Shown here in pieces: positions 26,403 through 35,270 of a stretch of 64,000 nucleotides of DNA. The stretch's first letter is position 1; each line of letters starts with the position of its first letter. The position numbers and the translations under genes are program-made. This stretch comes from PWQG01 sp040882255 (GTDB lineage Bacteria; Pseudomonadota; Gammaproteobacteria; Pseudomonadales; Pseudohongiellaceae). The DNA is taken from contig JBBEBP010000023.1 of NCBI GenBank assembly GCA_040882255.1, forward strand, positions 62,001-126,000, written 5' to 3'. The notes beneath the pieces are model-generated. The model ran no database searches and was not told the DNA's origin. It saw only the letters and a program-made list of their open reading frames with translations.

Positions 26403-27329
26403 ATGATCGTGACGCTGACCATGAGCCCGGCGGTCGATCAGTTCGCCGCCACACCCGCGCTGGTGGAAGACGCCAAGAGCCGCTGCCGCATTCACGGCCA
26501 GGAGCCGGGAGGCGGCGGCATCAACGTGGCCCGCAATCTGCGCCGCATGGGACTGGACGTTCTGGCCCTCTTCCCGGCCGGCGGCTCCCACGGCCGGCAG
26601 CTACAGGATCTGCTCGAAGAGGACGGGCTGCCCTGTCACCCGATTCCGATCCAGGCGGAGACAACCCGTAACCTGGCCCTGACGGAAGAAGATACCGCTC
26701 GTCAATTCCACCTGGTGTTTCCCGGCGCCGCCCTGCAGGAGGCCGAATGGGAAGCCTGTCTCGCCGCCGTCGGACAACATACCCCGCCGGGCGGACACCT
26801 GGTCATCAGCGGCAGTCTGCCACCCGGTGTGCCGGCCGACTTCCTGGCCAGGATCATCCGGTCGGCAAAAGCACGGGAAGTGAAAGTGATACTGGACACC
26901 TCCGGTCCGGCATTGCGCCCGGCGCTGGACGCCGGCGTCTACCTGGCCAAGCTCAATCGGGAGGAATTCGCGGAACTGGGCTATTCCGGCGATGGTGACG
27001 TCGCCAGCCGTCTGACAAAAATGGGAGAACTGGTGGACGCCGGCATGGCCGAGCTGCTGATCGTGACGCTGGGACCCGGCGGCGCCCTACTGGCCACACG
27101 CGAGGGGCTGCGCCTGCACGTGCAGCCACCGGAGGTGGAAGTGATCAGCCACGTCGGTGCCGGTGACAGCTTCGTCTCGGTCATGACCTGCCGGTTGTAT
27201 CAGGGCCAGCCCGTCGATGTTGCATTCCGCTACGGAGTGGCCGCCGCAGCCGCCGCCATCAGCACACCGGGCAATCAGCTGCGCGATATGGACTGGCTGG
27301 AGAAACTCTACCTACTGACAGGAGAATGA
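26403..27329 (+). CDS. pfkB: 6-phosphofructokinase II (PfkB family)
   Basis: A 308-residue ribokinase-fold kinase closely following E. coli PfkB. EPGGGGINVAR is at 34-44, FPAGG near 57-61, VFPGAALQEAE in the middle, and the catalytic GAGDS at 252-256 with D255 as base. It phosphorylates fructose 6-phosphate to the 1,6-bisphosphate; related substrates such as tagatose 6-phosphate cannot be excluded. The start at 26403 gives the exact PfkB N-terminus. It follows the HEPN-like gene after 10 bp. Confidence 0.9.
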   Translation: MIVTLTMSPAVDQFAATPALVEDAKSRCRIHGQEPGGGGINVARNLRRMGLDVLALFPAGGSHGRQLQDLLEEDGLPCHPIPIQAETTRNLALTEEDTARQFHLVFPGAALQEAEWEACLAAVGQHTPPGGHLVISGSLPPGVPADFLARIIRSAKAREVKVILDTSGPALRPALDAGVYLAKLNREEFAELGYSGDGDVASRLTKMGELVDAGMAELLIVTLGPGGALLATREGLRLHVQPPEVEVISHVGAGDSFVSVMTCRLYQGQPVDVAFRYGVAAAAAAISTPGNQLRDMDWLEKLYLLTGE

Positions 27330-27332
27330 CCC

Positions 27333-27417
27333 ATGAGTGGCCCCATCACCCGGCGCGACTTTCGACCAGGCCCACCGGGCCGTGCGTGAGGTGCAGCTGG
27401 ACCGCGCTCAGTCGTAA
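27333..27417 (+). pseudogene. Head-to-tail scar of a deleted Tat amine-oxidase-type gene
   Basis: An ATG four bases after the pfkB stop opens MSGPITRRDF, the usual beginning of a Tat-exported protein, then runs out of frame and stops. In the next frame the sequence reads TFDQAHRAVREVQLDRAQS and a stop, which looks like a natural protein C-terminus. The simplest view is that the first ten codons and the last nineteen codons of a gene were joined by a large internal deletion. Spermidine-dehydrogenase-like FAD proteins have both this head and a similar tail, as I recall them. Confidence 0.5.
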
Positions 27418-27734
27418 TGCACGGCCAGCCAGACGGTTTCCTCTTCCGGATCGCTCCAGGCGACACGGTGGCGGCGATGGGCCGGTATGTTGACGTGGTC
27501 CCCGGGCCGGAGCGTGTGCTCCTCGCCGTCCTCAAAGGCCAGTATGGCCCGGCCCTGCAGCACAGTGACCCATTCATGGCGCTCCTGATCGTACCAGCCA
27601 GTCTCCGGGGAGCTATCCCCGCGAGAGACGATACGCTCAATGGTCATTCCCGCTGCACTCAGCAGGATTTCAGCCGCTTCTCCGTCCGCGTTGTCCGGCA
27701 GATCGGTGAGCAGGTTCTGGGGCTCGGTCATCAT
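27408..27734 (-). CDS. Small single-domain cupin
   Basis: A 108-residue cupin. The two short motifs appear as GWYDQERHEWVTVLQG and RPGDHVNIPAHRRHRVAW, giving a likely metal site (His-x-Glu type in the first, His in the second). Several uncharacterised cupins of this size occur beside metabolic genes. AGGAG is eight bases upstream of the ATG. The 3' end overlaps the pseudogene scar on the other strand. Confidence 0.78.
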   Translation of the reverse strand: MMTEPQNLLTDLPDNADGEAAEILLSAAGMTIERIVSRGDSSPETGWYDQERHEWVTVLQGRAILAFEDGEEHTLRPGDHVNIPAHRRHRVAWSDPEEETVWLAVHYD

Positions 27735-27893
27735 GGGTGGGGCTCCTGTAACAGTGACTATTACTGCAATGATCGCACGTCACAGGCGGTTTTGCTCCAT
27801 CCGGACCGGCCCCGTCCCGATTTGATACACACGATGAGATTTGTACAATGTGGGTATGATCTGAAACCGAAATGCACAGGAGGTGGAAGATTC

Positions 27894-29012
27894 ATGAAAC
27901 GCATGTCTATCGCGCTGACCGCCCTATTCATGACAGCGCCGGGCGTTGATGCCACGGCGCAGTCGGATTTCAGTGTTCGCGGTGACGTTTCCGGTTACTG
28001 GTTCAATGCCGACCATGAACAACAGGCTCTGCAGGTCGAGGTGATCGACCCCAGGCGTGCGGCGGTGACCTGGCTTACCTATGATGGTGATGGGGAGCCC
28101 GTCTGGCTCGCCGGCTACGGTGATGTCCGCAGTGATACCATTCAGGTCACATTGAGCCGCTTTCATGGCGGTCGCTTCCCCGCTGCCTCCGATTCGGGCG
28201 AGGTCACTCTCGACACCTGGGGCGCCGCCAATATTGTCTTCACCGATTGCAATACGGCGGAAATTGAATGGAATTCGATCAATCCGGACGTCCAGGATGG
28301 TTCCCTCTCATTGTCCCGCCTGACTGCGGGTATCGAGGGGAGCCGCTGCGGCGCATCCGAGGCTTTCGAACGGACCGTCAGCTTCAGCTTCGAGCAGGGC
28401 CCTGGCCCCTGGACCGGTGTATTCAGCGACTATACCGACGGCACGGAAGACTCCCTGGATACCGAGAGCAGCTGGACCGCGCTTCCGGCGCCACTGGAGG
28501 ACCGCAACGGGTTCGGACTGGCCGGCAGCAACGCCTCGGATGACCTGGCCATGCTGCTCAAGACTCCGATTGCTGGTCTTCAAGCAGATACACAGTATCG
28601 CGTGGAGCTTGATATGACGTTCGCCACGCAGGTACCGCAGAACTGCGCCGGCATCGGCGGGTCGCCGGGCGAGTCCGTCGGCGTCAAGCTGGGTGCGGCA
28701 GGTACCGAGCCCATGACCGAGGAAAACGAGGGCTCGTTCCGGATGAATATCGACAAGGGTGGCGGCCCACTGGACGGCGGCGAGGATGCTCTGCGCATCG
28801 GTGACATGACCAACTTCCAGGAAGAGTGCGTACCGATGGAAGAGCAGGTCTGGCAGCTCAAGACGGTCTCCACCCGGGGCGAGGAATTCACGGCCACCAC
28901 GGACTCGGACGGCACGCTGTGGATCTATGGTGGCTCGGACTCCGGGTTCGAGGGCCGCACCACCTTCTTTGTCACGGACTTTACGGTGCGGCTGGCGCCG
29001 GCTTCGGAGTAG
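27894..29012 (+). CDS. Exported beta-rich protein of unknown function
   Basis: A 372-residue protein with a signal peptide (cleavage near ATA-QSDF, residue 23) and AGGAGGTGG before the ATG. The first half has a motif SGYWFNADHEQQALQVEVID with Trp/Tyr-rich short repeats (VTWLTYDGDGEPVWLAGYG), as found in several secreted proteobacterial proteins of unknown role. The second half resembles a carbohydrate-binding or jelly-roll module (FEQGPGPWTGVFSDYTDG, and TQYRVELDMTFATQ). Cys residues may form disulphides. No catalytic motif is seen. Confidence 0.72.
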   Translation: MKRMSIALTALFMTAPGVDATAQSDFSVRGDVSGYWFNADHEQQALQVEVIDPRRAAVTWLTYDGDGEPVWLAGYGDVRSDTIQVTLSRFHGGRFPAASDSGEVTLDTWGAANIVFTDCNTAEIEWNSINPDVQDGSLSLSRLTAGIEGSRCGASEAFERTVSFSFEQGPGPWTGVFSDYTDGTEDSLDTESSWTALPAPLEDRNGFGLAGSNASDDLAMLLKTPIAGLQADTQYRVELDMTFATQVPQNCAGIGGSPGESVGVKLGAAGTEPMTEENEGSFRMNIDKGGGPLDGGEDALRIGDMTNFQEECVPMEEQVWQLKTVSTRGEEFTATTDSDGTLWIYGGSDSGFEGRTTFFVTDFTVRLAPASE

Positions 29013-29087
29013 CCGGGGCGTCGCACAGTAGCCCCACAGAAGGGGCTGCGGGACAGCGCCGACTGCCAAACTCTACACCATTGAGGA

Positions 29088-31505
29088 TTAACGCAGGACT
29101 TCCTTCAGTTCCTTTCGAGTGTAGGGCTTGCGTAACACCGGAAACTCACGCGACTGACTCAACAGATCAGCGGCATCATGCCCCGTAGTGATGACAACGT
29201 GTATTTCCGGAATGCGCCTGCGGACTTCCATGGCCAGATCGAGACCGGTCATGCCGCCCGGCATCACCATGTCAGTCAGCACTACGTCAATCTCGTCGTC
29301 GCCGGCCAGAATCGACAGCGCGGAAGATCCGTCCCGCGCCGGCAATGGCCTGTGCCCCAGGGATTTCAGCGCCAGGCAACACTGCTCCCGGACGAGATCA
29401 TTGTCGTCCACCACCAGGATCCGATGGCATCGCGGTATTTCCGCCACCGGCGGGCTCACGCCGGTCTCGGTCTCGGCCACCGCCTCGGCCACTGGCAGCA
29501 GCAGGGCAATCTCGGTGCCGTGCCCGGGCGCTGAACGGACCTCGACCTCGCCACCCAGCTGACGCATATAGCCCTGAACCATGGGCAGCCCCAGGCCGGT
29601 ACCCCGGTCGGTTTCCTTGGTGGTGAAGAACGGCTCGAACATATGGGCCTGTACGTCGTCGCTCATACCACTGCCGGAATCCGTAACCTGCAGACGAACG
29701 AACGGGCCCATACCCGGGTCATTTTGCAGTGAGGAGCGGATACGGATGTCACCGCCATCGGGCATCGCATCTCGTGCGTTGGCCACCAGATTGAGAATGG
29801 CGCTGGTCAGCTGGGTGCGATCTGACAGGACAAAGCGGTGATCGGAATTCAGGTCGATCTGCAGTCGATTGATTTCCCCGGCCGTGCTCTGGATCAACGG
29901 TTCCAGCTGTCGTACGAAATCGGACAGATCGATCGCCCCGATATCCAGGGTCTGGCGCCGGGCATAGGACAACAACTGACTGGTCAGTTCGCCGGCGCGC
30001 TGCCCGGCCGCCAGGGCGTTCTCGGCCAGCTTGGCCTCGCGGCTGGCCGGTGGCAGCATTTCGGCGAGCAGATCCATACTTCCGTTGACGACGGTCAGCA
30101 GATTGTTGAAATCGTGGGCCAACCCCCCGGTCAGTTGCGCCACCGTCTCCAGCCGCATCTGATCCGCCTGCTCCAGCTCCTGCGCCTTGCGTTGGGTGAT
30201 GTCCCGCACGATGGTCAGGGAGCGCAGTTCGCCGTCCGCCTGCTCGACCAGATTGGAGGCCACTTCCACCAGCAACTTCTCGCCGGACCGGGTTCGGAAA
30301 ACGAGTTCCGCCGTCACATGTCCAGACTGGTGACGATGGGTCAGCGCGCCATGCAACCCTCCGTCATCGGAAAACACCAGCTCATCCCGGCTCTTGCCAA
30401 CTACTTCGTCCTCTCTGTACCCAAGCATCTGGCAGGCCCGGGGATTGACGGCCATAATGATCTCGTCGTCTTCCGGCCGGCCACCGGTGGCACAGTAGAA
30501 CGCGCCGTCCTGAATATGCTCGAACAGGAACCGGTACAGTTCTTCCTGCCGCGCCATGCGATTTTGTATTTTCCCGATCCATTGTTGCTGCACTTCGACA
30601 GCATGCAACAGTGCCTGGAAACGACCGGACAGGGTCTGCAGGAAAGGCAACAGACTACGTTCGACCGGAACCAACGGGTCAGGCACCACCAACAACACCG
30701 CCAGTACCTGCTTGCTATGCGACAAAAACGGAATGACCACTCCCCTGGCAGCGCGCGTTTCATCCCGGCATAGCTCGGGCAAGGCGATGACCTGTGCCCC
30801 ACCGCTCTCCCTGACGCTGGCGACCGCTGGGCGAGCACACTGCACGAAAGGCTCCGCCGCGCGGATGCTCCACAAAGCCCGGCCCGGTGTCTCCGCATAG
30901 GCGTCGACATCGAACAGCACCGCAGTAGCACAGTCCATCGGGTTGTCACCCAGGCGCAGCTGCAGCCGACGGAACAATGACTCGAGATCGGCCTCCTCGC
31001 CACCGATATCCAGGGCCTGGGTTTGGTGACGGCGTTCAGCGACCACGGCCGTGGTCTTGTCGCTGGCCACGGACATCACGCCGAGATTACGACCCGTTTC
31101 ATCATTGATAGGGCTATAACAGAAATCGAAGTAACATTCCTCCGGCTGGCCGCCGACCCGCGCCAGCGGCAACAGCGTCTCCCGGAACCAGAGTGTCTCG
31201 CCATCGCGCACCTGGTCCAGTGCCCTGGAGAGGAATGGCCAGATCTCCGGCCAGCTGTGAACCGCCGGCCGCCCGAACGAGTCCGGGTGTTTGTCCCCGT
31301 AGATGGCGTTGTAGCCGCGATTGTAGATCTGGATACCGTCCGGGCCCCAGAGCGTGCAGATGGGGAACTCGGAGGCCAAGACCGTGCGCACCACACTGCG
31401 CATGGCGGCGGGCCACCGGGACGACGGCCCCAGCGGGGTCGTTTCCCAGGGAAACTGCTCCAGCAGGGTCTGATTGTTGCTCGACTGCTCGTCCATAGAC
31501 ATCAT
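29088..31505 (-). CDS. Hybrid sensor histidine kinase with PAS and receiver domains
   Basis: An 805-residue cytosolic hybrid kinase without membrane segments. The N-terminal 160 residues resemble a PAS-like module found in many soluble kinases (PLGPSSRWPAAMRS start). A GAF-like stretch follows (about 180-310), then a second PAS domain (about 335-445), a dimerisation helix with H464 in GLAHDFNNLL, and an ATPase domain (NLVANARDAM, GTGLGLPMV). A C-terminal receiver has its phospho-acceptor D745 in VVLTDMVMPGG and a lysine in LRKPY. No separate response regulator is adjacent, so the output partner is unknown. Confidence 0.9.
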   Translation of the reverse strand: MMSMDEQSSNNQTLLEQFPWETTPLGPSSRWPAAMRSVVRTVLASEFPICTLWGPDGIQIYNRGYNAIYGDKHPDSFGRPAVHSWPEIWPFLSRALDQVRDGETLWFRETLLPLARVGGQPEECYFDFCYSPINDETGRNLGVMSVASDKTTAVVAERRHQTQALDIGGEEADLESLFRRLQLRLGDNPMDCATAVLFDVDAYAETPGRALWSIRAAEPFVQCARPAVASVRESGGAQVIALPELCRDETRAARGVVIPFLSHSKQVLAVLLVVPDPLVPVERSLLPFLQTLSGRFQALLHAVEVQQQWIGKIQNRMARQEELYRFLFEHIQDGAFYCATGGRPEDDEIIMAVNPRACQMLGYREDEVVGKSRDELVFSDDGGLHGALTHRHQSGHVTAELVFRTRSGEKLLVEVASNLVEQADGELRSLTIVRDITQRKAQELEQADQMRLETVAQLTGGLAHDFNNLLTVVNGSMDLLAEMLPPASREAKLAENALAAGQRAGELTSQLLSYARRQTLDIGAIDLSDFVRQLEPLIQSTAGEINRLQIDLNSDHRFVLSDRTQLTSAILNLVANARDAMPDGGDIRIRSSLQNDPGMGPFVRLQVTDSGSGMSDDVQAHMFEPFFTTKETDRGTGLGLPMVQGYMRQLGGEVEVRSAPGHGTEIALLLPVAEAVAETETGVSPPVAEIPRCHRILVVDDNDLVREQCCLALKSLGHRPLPARDGSSALSILAGDDEIDVVLTDMVMPGGMTGLDLAMEVRRRIPEIHVVITTGHDAADLLSQSREFPVLRKPYTRKELKEVLR

Positions 31506-31769
31506 GCGCCTTCACGGCGGAGCGAATCAGCCCGCCAGTACGTTGTCAGTTCCGCCGGGGAGATTGGCGAGAAAATAAAGAAAGTCCTGCGGCAGGTCCA
31601 GGTTCAGCCACCACAAGCAGGCCCAACCAACTTGCCATGGTGATTACGCCTTCGATGCTTGTCAAGGAAGCAGTCTACACATCGGATTCATCTCGCTGTA
31701 ATCCATGTGTCCAGTATGGCCCCCGCACATCTGCGTCATAACTTCACAATCAGCACAATTAACGAATAG

Positions 31770-31815
31770 TTGTTCGACACAATATACTAATAGTGATACA
31801 ACATATTATACTAAT
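31770..31815 (+). promoter_or_regulatory. AT-rich promoter/operator region upstream of the Fic gene
   Basis: The 342-bp gap 31506-31847 is featureless until its A+T-rich last 100 bases. There, TTGTTCGACACAA (31770-31782) is an interrupted palindrome, and TATACTAAT occurs twice in direct orientation (31783-31791 and 31807-31815), 24 bp apart. These could be -10-like and operator sequences for autoregulation by the winged-helix part of the Fic protein. No other feature is evident in the gap. Confidence 0.4.
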
Positions 31816-31847
31816 TATGGCGCGGCACAAAAGACGAGTAATACCCC

Positions 31848-33365
31848 ATGGCCACCCCTTCTGAAAAACTGGCAGAGTCGCTTTCGGTCCTTAAGGAGAT
31901 ACAGGATCGGGGCCAGATCGCCATACCCTCGAAGGAACTGACCCGCACCCACCGCGAGCGTCTTCTACGCAACGGTTTCGTACAGAAAGTCATCAAAGGA
32001 TGGTATATACCCTGCCGCCCCGACGAGAGGGCCGGCGACAGCACGGCCTGGTACGCGTCTTTCTGGCAATTCTGCAGTTCTTATCTGGACGCCCGCTTTG
32101 GCGACGAGTGGTGCCTGTCGCCGGAACAGTCCATAGTCCTGCACACCGGAAACTGGACGGTCCCGAAGCAACTTCTCGTCAGAACGAAAAAACCCGGCAA
32201 TAATTTGATCACCCTGCCGCACGGGACATACCTGCTTGACATCCGGGCCGACCTTCCCCTTCGCGGGGACAGTGCCACGATGCAGGGGCTGCACGTTTAT
32301 ACGGTTCCGGCCGCCCTGATCGCATGCGCGCCTGGTATATATCGCCACAATCCAACGGATATGCGCACCGCACTGTCCCTGACAGGCGATGCCTCCGACC
32401 TCCTGGCCCGGCTCCTGGATGGCGGCCACAGCACCATCGCCGGTCGCCTGGCCGGGGCATTTCGAAATACAGGCCGTGAAAACATCGCCAATGAAATCCT
32501 GCAAACCATGAAAGCGGCGGGCTATACCGTCAGGGAAAATGATCCATTCAATGCCCCCAGCCCAGTGGCCTTCACCAGAAGAGAACCGTCACCCTATGTC
32601 AGCCGAATCCGGCTGATGTGGGAAACGATGCGCAAGCCTGTCCTGGATCATTTTCCGGAACCGCCGGGACTCCCCAAAGACAAGCCCGCTTATCTCAAGC
32701 AGGTCGAGGACATCTATACATCTGATGCCTACCATTCACTGTCAATCGAGGGTTATCAGGTCAGCCGCGAACTGATCGAGCGCGTTAAAGCCGGCTCCTG
32801 GAATCCCGACGGCAGCGAACATGATCGAAACCACCGCGACGCCCTGGCGGCGCGCGGCTACTGGCAGGCCTTCCAGGCCGTCGAAAACAGCATAGAAAAG
32901 ATACTCGGCGACGAAAACCCTGGCCTCACCGCCCGGAATGACCATGGTATCTGGTACCGGGAGCTTTTTGCCCCGAGCGTGGCAGCAGGCATCCTGAAAC
33001 CATCTGACCTCGCCGGCTACAGAAACGGCCCAGTCTATATCCGAAAGTCGATGCATGTTCCGCCGGACAAGGAAGCAGTGCGGGATTTGATGTCCGCTTA
33101 CTTCGAACTTCTCGAAGAGGAAAGCGCCGGCCAGGTCCGGGTCGTGCTCGGGCATTTCTTCTTTGTCTATATTCATCCCTATATGGATGGCAACGGCCGT
33201 ATCGGCCGCTTCCTGATGAACACCATGATGGCCTCTGGCGGCTACCCCTGGACCGTCATTCCGGTCGAACAGCGCGATGAATATATGCAAGCCCTGGAAT
33301 CCGCCAGCGTCGACCAGGACATCGTCCCGTTTACAAAATTTGTGGCACGGATTGCCAGCGGCTAA
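31848..33365 (+). CDS. Fic-domain protein with AbiEi-like winged-helix N-terminus
   Basis: A 505-residue protein. Residues about 1-70 read as a winged helix of the AbiEi antitoxin type (LRNGFVQKVIKGWYIP), and 70-230 continue as the AbiEi C-terminal-like part. The Fic fold follows with active motif HPYMDGNGRIGR at 443-454; Tyr replaces the usual Phe. Upstream, S297-L-S-I-E301-G302 matches the (S/T)xxxE(G/N) inhibitory motif, as in class II Fic proteins whose N-terminal helix blocks ATP binding. The likely activity is AMP transfer to a target protein, self-inhibited. The fusion suggests a toxin with built-in DNA-binding regulation. It lies at the left edge of the accessory region. Confidence 0.85.
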   Translation: MATPSEKLAESLSVLKEIQDRGQIAIPSKELTRTHRERLLRNGFVQKVIKGWYIPCRPDERAGDSTAWYASFWQFCSSYLDARFGDEWCLSPEQSIVLHTGNWTVPKQLLVRTKKPGNNLITLPHGTYLLDIRADLPLRGDSATMQGLHVYTVPAALIACAPGIYRHNPTDMRTALSLTGDASDLLARLLDGGHSTIAGRLAGAFRNTGRENIANEILQTMKAAGYTVRENDPFNAPSPVAFTRREPSPYVSRIRLMWETMRKPVLDHFPEPPGLPKDKPAYLKQVEDIYTSDAYHSLSIEGYQVSRELIERVKAGSWNPDGSEHDRNHRDALAARGYWQAFQAVENSIEKILGDENPGLTARNDHGIWYRELFAPSVAAGILKPSDLAGYRNGPVYIRKSMHVPPDKEAVRDLMSAYFELLEEESAGQVRVVLGHFFFVYIHPYMDGNGRIGRFLMNTMMASGGYPWTVIPVEQRDEYMQALESASVDQDIVPFTKFVARIASG

Positions 33366-33370
33366 CGCTA

Positions 33371-33910
33371 TCTGATCGACAGCAGATCCTTAAGGAGGTC
33401 GAAGGCGGTCGGATGGTCAAGGATGTCAGCCGCGAGCATGGCATGAGCAGCGCATCCTTCTACAAGTGGCGAGCCAAGTTCGGCGGTATGGATGCCTCTC
33501 TGATGAAGCGAACGCTGGGGGTTCGGGCTGTGCTTTCTGCATCTGCGTAACGTGAGCGGATTTCCCTGGAATCACAAACGTGTATACCGCCTTTACCGGG
33601 AGCTGGAATTGAACCTGAGGATCAAACCGAGACGACCATCAAGCGGGACAGGCTTGGGTATCGATGTTGATTTGTCACTGCCCAGTGTTCATGTGATCCG
33701 CTCGCTGGAGCAGATCATTGAATGGAGGGGAATGCGTACATCGAACGCTTTAACCGGACGGCTCATCATGAATGGCTGGAGCTGCATCAGCTCTACTCGA
33801 TCAGTCACGCGCAGAAGCTGGCGACCGTATGGCTGTGGCAATACAATAACGAAAGACCCCATACAGGCATCGGAGGCGCACCACCCCGAAGATTACCGAT
33901 GGCAGCATAA
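33371..33910 (+). pseudogene. Degenerate IS3-family (orfA/orfB) transposase
   Basis: 33371-33550 keeps most of an OrfA helix-turn-helix (SDRQQILKEVEGGRMVKDVS, then SFYKWRAKFGGMDAS) but has lost its start. From 33550 an OrfB fragment reads GFPWNHKRVYRLYRELELNL, then an internal deletion and frameshift lead to NAYIERFNRTAHHEWLELH and a final YNNERPHTGIGG (33722-33910). This is the end of the DDE integrase domain of IS3-group transposases. The first two acidic active-site regions are missing, so it is inactive. No terminal inverted repeats were recognised. Confidence 0.85.
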
Positions 33911-33967
33911 GATTCTACTGATAGCTGCTCCTCAAAATGGGGGTATTACACCCTGGTCTCGCGCAGA

Positions 33968-34750
33968 ATGAACCTGGGTGGTAGATTGGCAGAACAGGGA
34001 ACCGGAGACTACCTGGAGGCACTATTGCAAGAACTCAACAAAGAAGAGCAACGGATCAGGGATAAGGCCATTGACTATGCGAGGAAAAACAAACAGAAAA
34101 TCGCCAAGTCATTGACCGATAAAGCAATCCACCCTCCAGAAGAATATCCCGTTTCCGTATTTATGGCAGGCTCCCCAGGTGCCGGGAAGACGGAAGCCTC
34201 AAAGGCGCTGCTGGAATCTCTAAGAGATGATGACCAACTCATTTTGAGAATCGATCCGGATGAACTGAGGGAGCATTTCCAAGACTATACCGGCCATAAT
34301 TCATGGTTATTCCAGCCAGCGACGTCTTTGTTGGTGGAGCGGATTGTCGACCTAGCCTTAAAACGACGCCAGAGCTTCCTGTTGGACGGTACGCTGGCCA
34401 GTTACGAGGTTGCCAGTAAGAATATTACCCGCTGTATAGGGCACAAACGCTTCATACAAATCCTGTATGTCTACCAGCGGCCAGCGCTGGCATGGAAATT
34501 CGTGCAGGCCAGGGAGAAAATTGAAGGTCGCAGGATCCGGGTCGATACCTTCATAGAGCAGTATTTTGCGGCCCGGGAAGTGGTAAATCGGTTGAAAGCC
34601 GAATTCGGGAAGGCTCTGCAGGTAGATCTGCTACTCAAGGATCATGATGGATCCAATAAGGTTTACAAGGATAACGTGGACAGGATTGACAATTACATAC
34701 CAGAGAAATATAGTCGCGCCCAGCTTGCAAAAGAGCTAACAGCGTTCTAA
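33968..34750 (+). CDS. Zeta-toxin family kinase
   Basis: A 260-residue P-loop protein. The Walker A GSPGAGKT is at 68-75 and the zeta-family catalytic region RIDPDELREHF at 95-105. An N-terminal helical part of about 55 residues precedes it. Zeta toxins phosphorylate UDP-N-acetylglucosamine or related nucleotides and poison cell-wall synthesis. No epsilon-type antitoxin is upstream; instead a 49-residue gene follows after 10 bp and may supply immunity. It follows the IS3 remnant by 57 bp. Confidence 0.85.
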   Translation: MNLGGRLAEQGTGDYLEALLQELNKEEQRIRDKAIDYARKNKQKIAKSLTDKAIHPPEEYPVSVFMAGSPGAGKTEASKALLESLRDDDQLILRIDPDELREHFQDYTGHNSWLFQPATSLLVERIVDLALKRRQSFLLDGTLASYEVASKNITRCIGHKRFIQILYVYQRPALAWKFVQAREKIEGRRIRVDTFIEQYFAAREVVNRLKAEFGKALQVDLLLKDHDGSNKVYKDNVDRIDNYIPEKYSRAQLAKELTAF

Positions 34751-34760
34751 AGTGAGCATT

Positions 34761-34910
34761 ATGAAAATTACGAGCAGGCCAAAGCGGACATCCACCACGT
34801 TTTCCGACTTCATCCGGAACGCCTCATCCCGGGAGAAGAAACGCGTGTATTCAGACGTATTGAAGAAGGCATCCAGGTCCCAGGCAGATGTGGTCAGCAA
34901 GGCCAGCTGA
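34761..34910 (+). CDS. 49-residue basic protein, candidate antitoxin of the zeta toxin
   Basis: ATG at 34761 with GTGAG six bases upstream, stop TGA at 34908-34910. The protein is Lys/Arg/Ser-rich with a central helix-like segment FSDFIRNASSREKKRVYSDV. I recall similar small proteins (FIRNASSxEKKxVY) encoded beside zeta-like kinases in other proteobacteria. It starts 10 bp after the toxin stop and is followed by a strong terminator, so the two form a bicistronic unit. Antitoxin function is inference. Confidence 0.7.
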   Translation: MKITSRPKRTSTTFSDFIRNASSREKKRVYSDVLKKASRSQADVVSKAS

Positions 34911-34930
34911 CAAGTAACCTGCAATTGCCG

Positions 34931-34969
34931 AAAAGCCCCATCAGTTCCAGTCAACTGATGGGGCTTTTT
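34931..34969 (+). terminator. Strong bidirectional rho-independent terminator
   Basis: A 16-bp perfect stem (34931-34946 with 34953-34968), 6-nt loop, A-run on the left and T-run on the right. It ends the zeta toxin unit and would work in both directions. Confidence 0.93.
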
Positions 34970-35022
34970 CGTCTCGACCCACTAATATCCCCGCCATAGC
35001 AATGCCCCGGTTCCCAGCTCTT

Positions 35023-35104
35023 TTTGGGACAATTCAGGTTCTTTGGGACAGTTGGAGCTAGGGGGATGGCTGAAAGCCAGTAAAATGGCGCACCCGGGAG
35101 GATT
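35023..35104. repeat. Relic right end of a related integrative element
   Basis: These 82 bp align without gaps to 40283-40364, the segment running from the integrase 3' flank into the tRNA-Arg 3' end. Shared parts include two TTTGGGACA repeats 19 bp apart, GGCTGAAAGCCAG, and the tRNA acceptor/T-arm words up to GGAGGATT, after which homology stops. It marks where a previous element of the same family ended. The 166 bp from 35105 to 35270 hold several hairpin-forming words such as GAGCTGctggcgCAGCTC but no gene. Confidence 0.75.
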
Positions 35105-35270
35105 ATGAGCTGCTGGCGCAGCTCACCCTTCGGGCTCGCAGGCGCTGCCGCGCCTGTCTCGTGCTGGCTCCCTTCAGTCGCCGGTCGAACCTCTGATCGG
35201 TTCGAATCGTGCAGCTGCTGTTGATTCGCTTCCCGCTGGAGGGACGTACTGACTGCGGGGATGTAATGGT

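Noticed and set aside
29030..29052. AGCCCC/GGGGCT hairpin between the exported protein and the histidine kinase
   Set aside because: The stem is short and has no T-run on either strand, so I did not call a terminator.
35105..35270. Possible second tRNA or structured RNA left of attL
   Set aside because: Hairpins can be drawn, but no tRNA cloverleaf fits and no RNA family is recognised.
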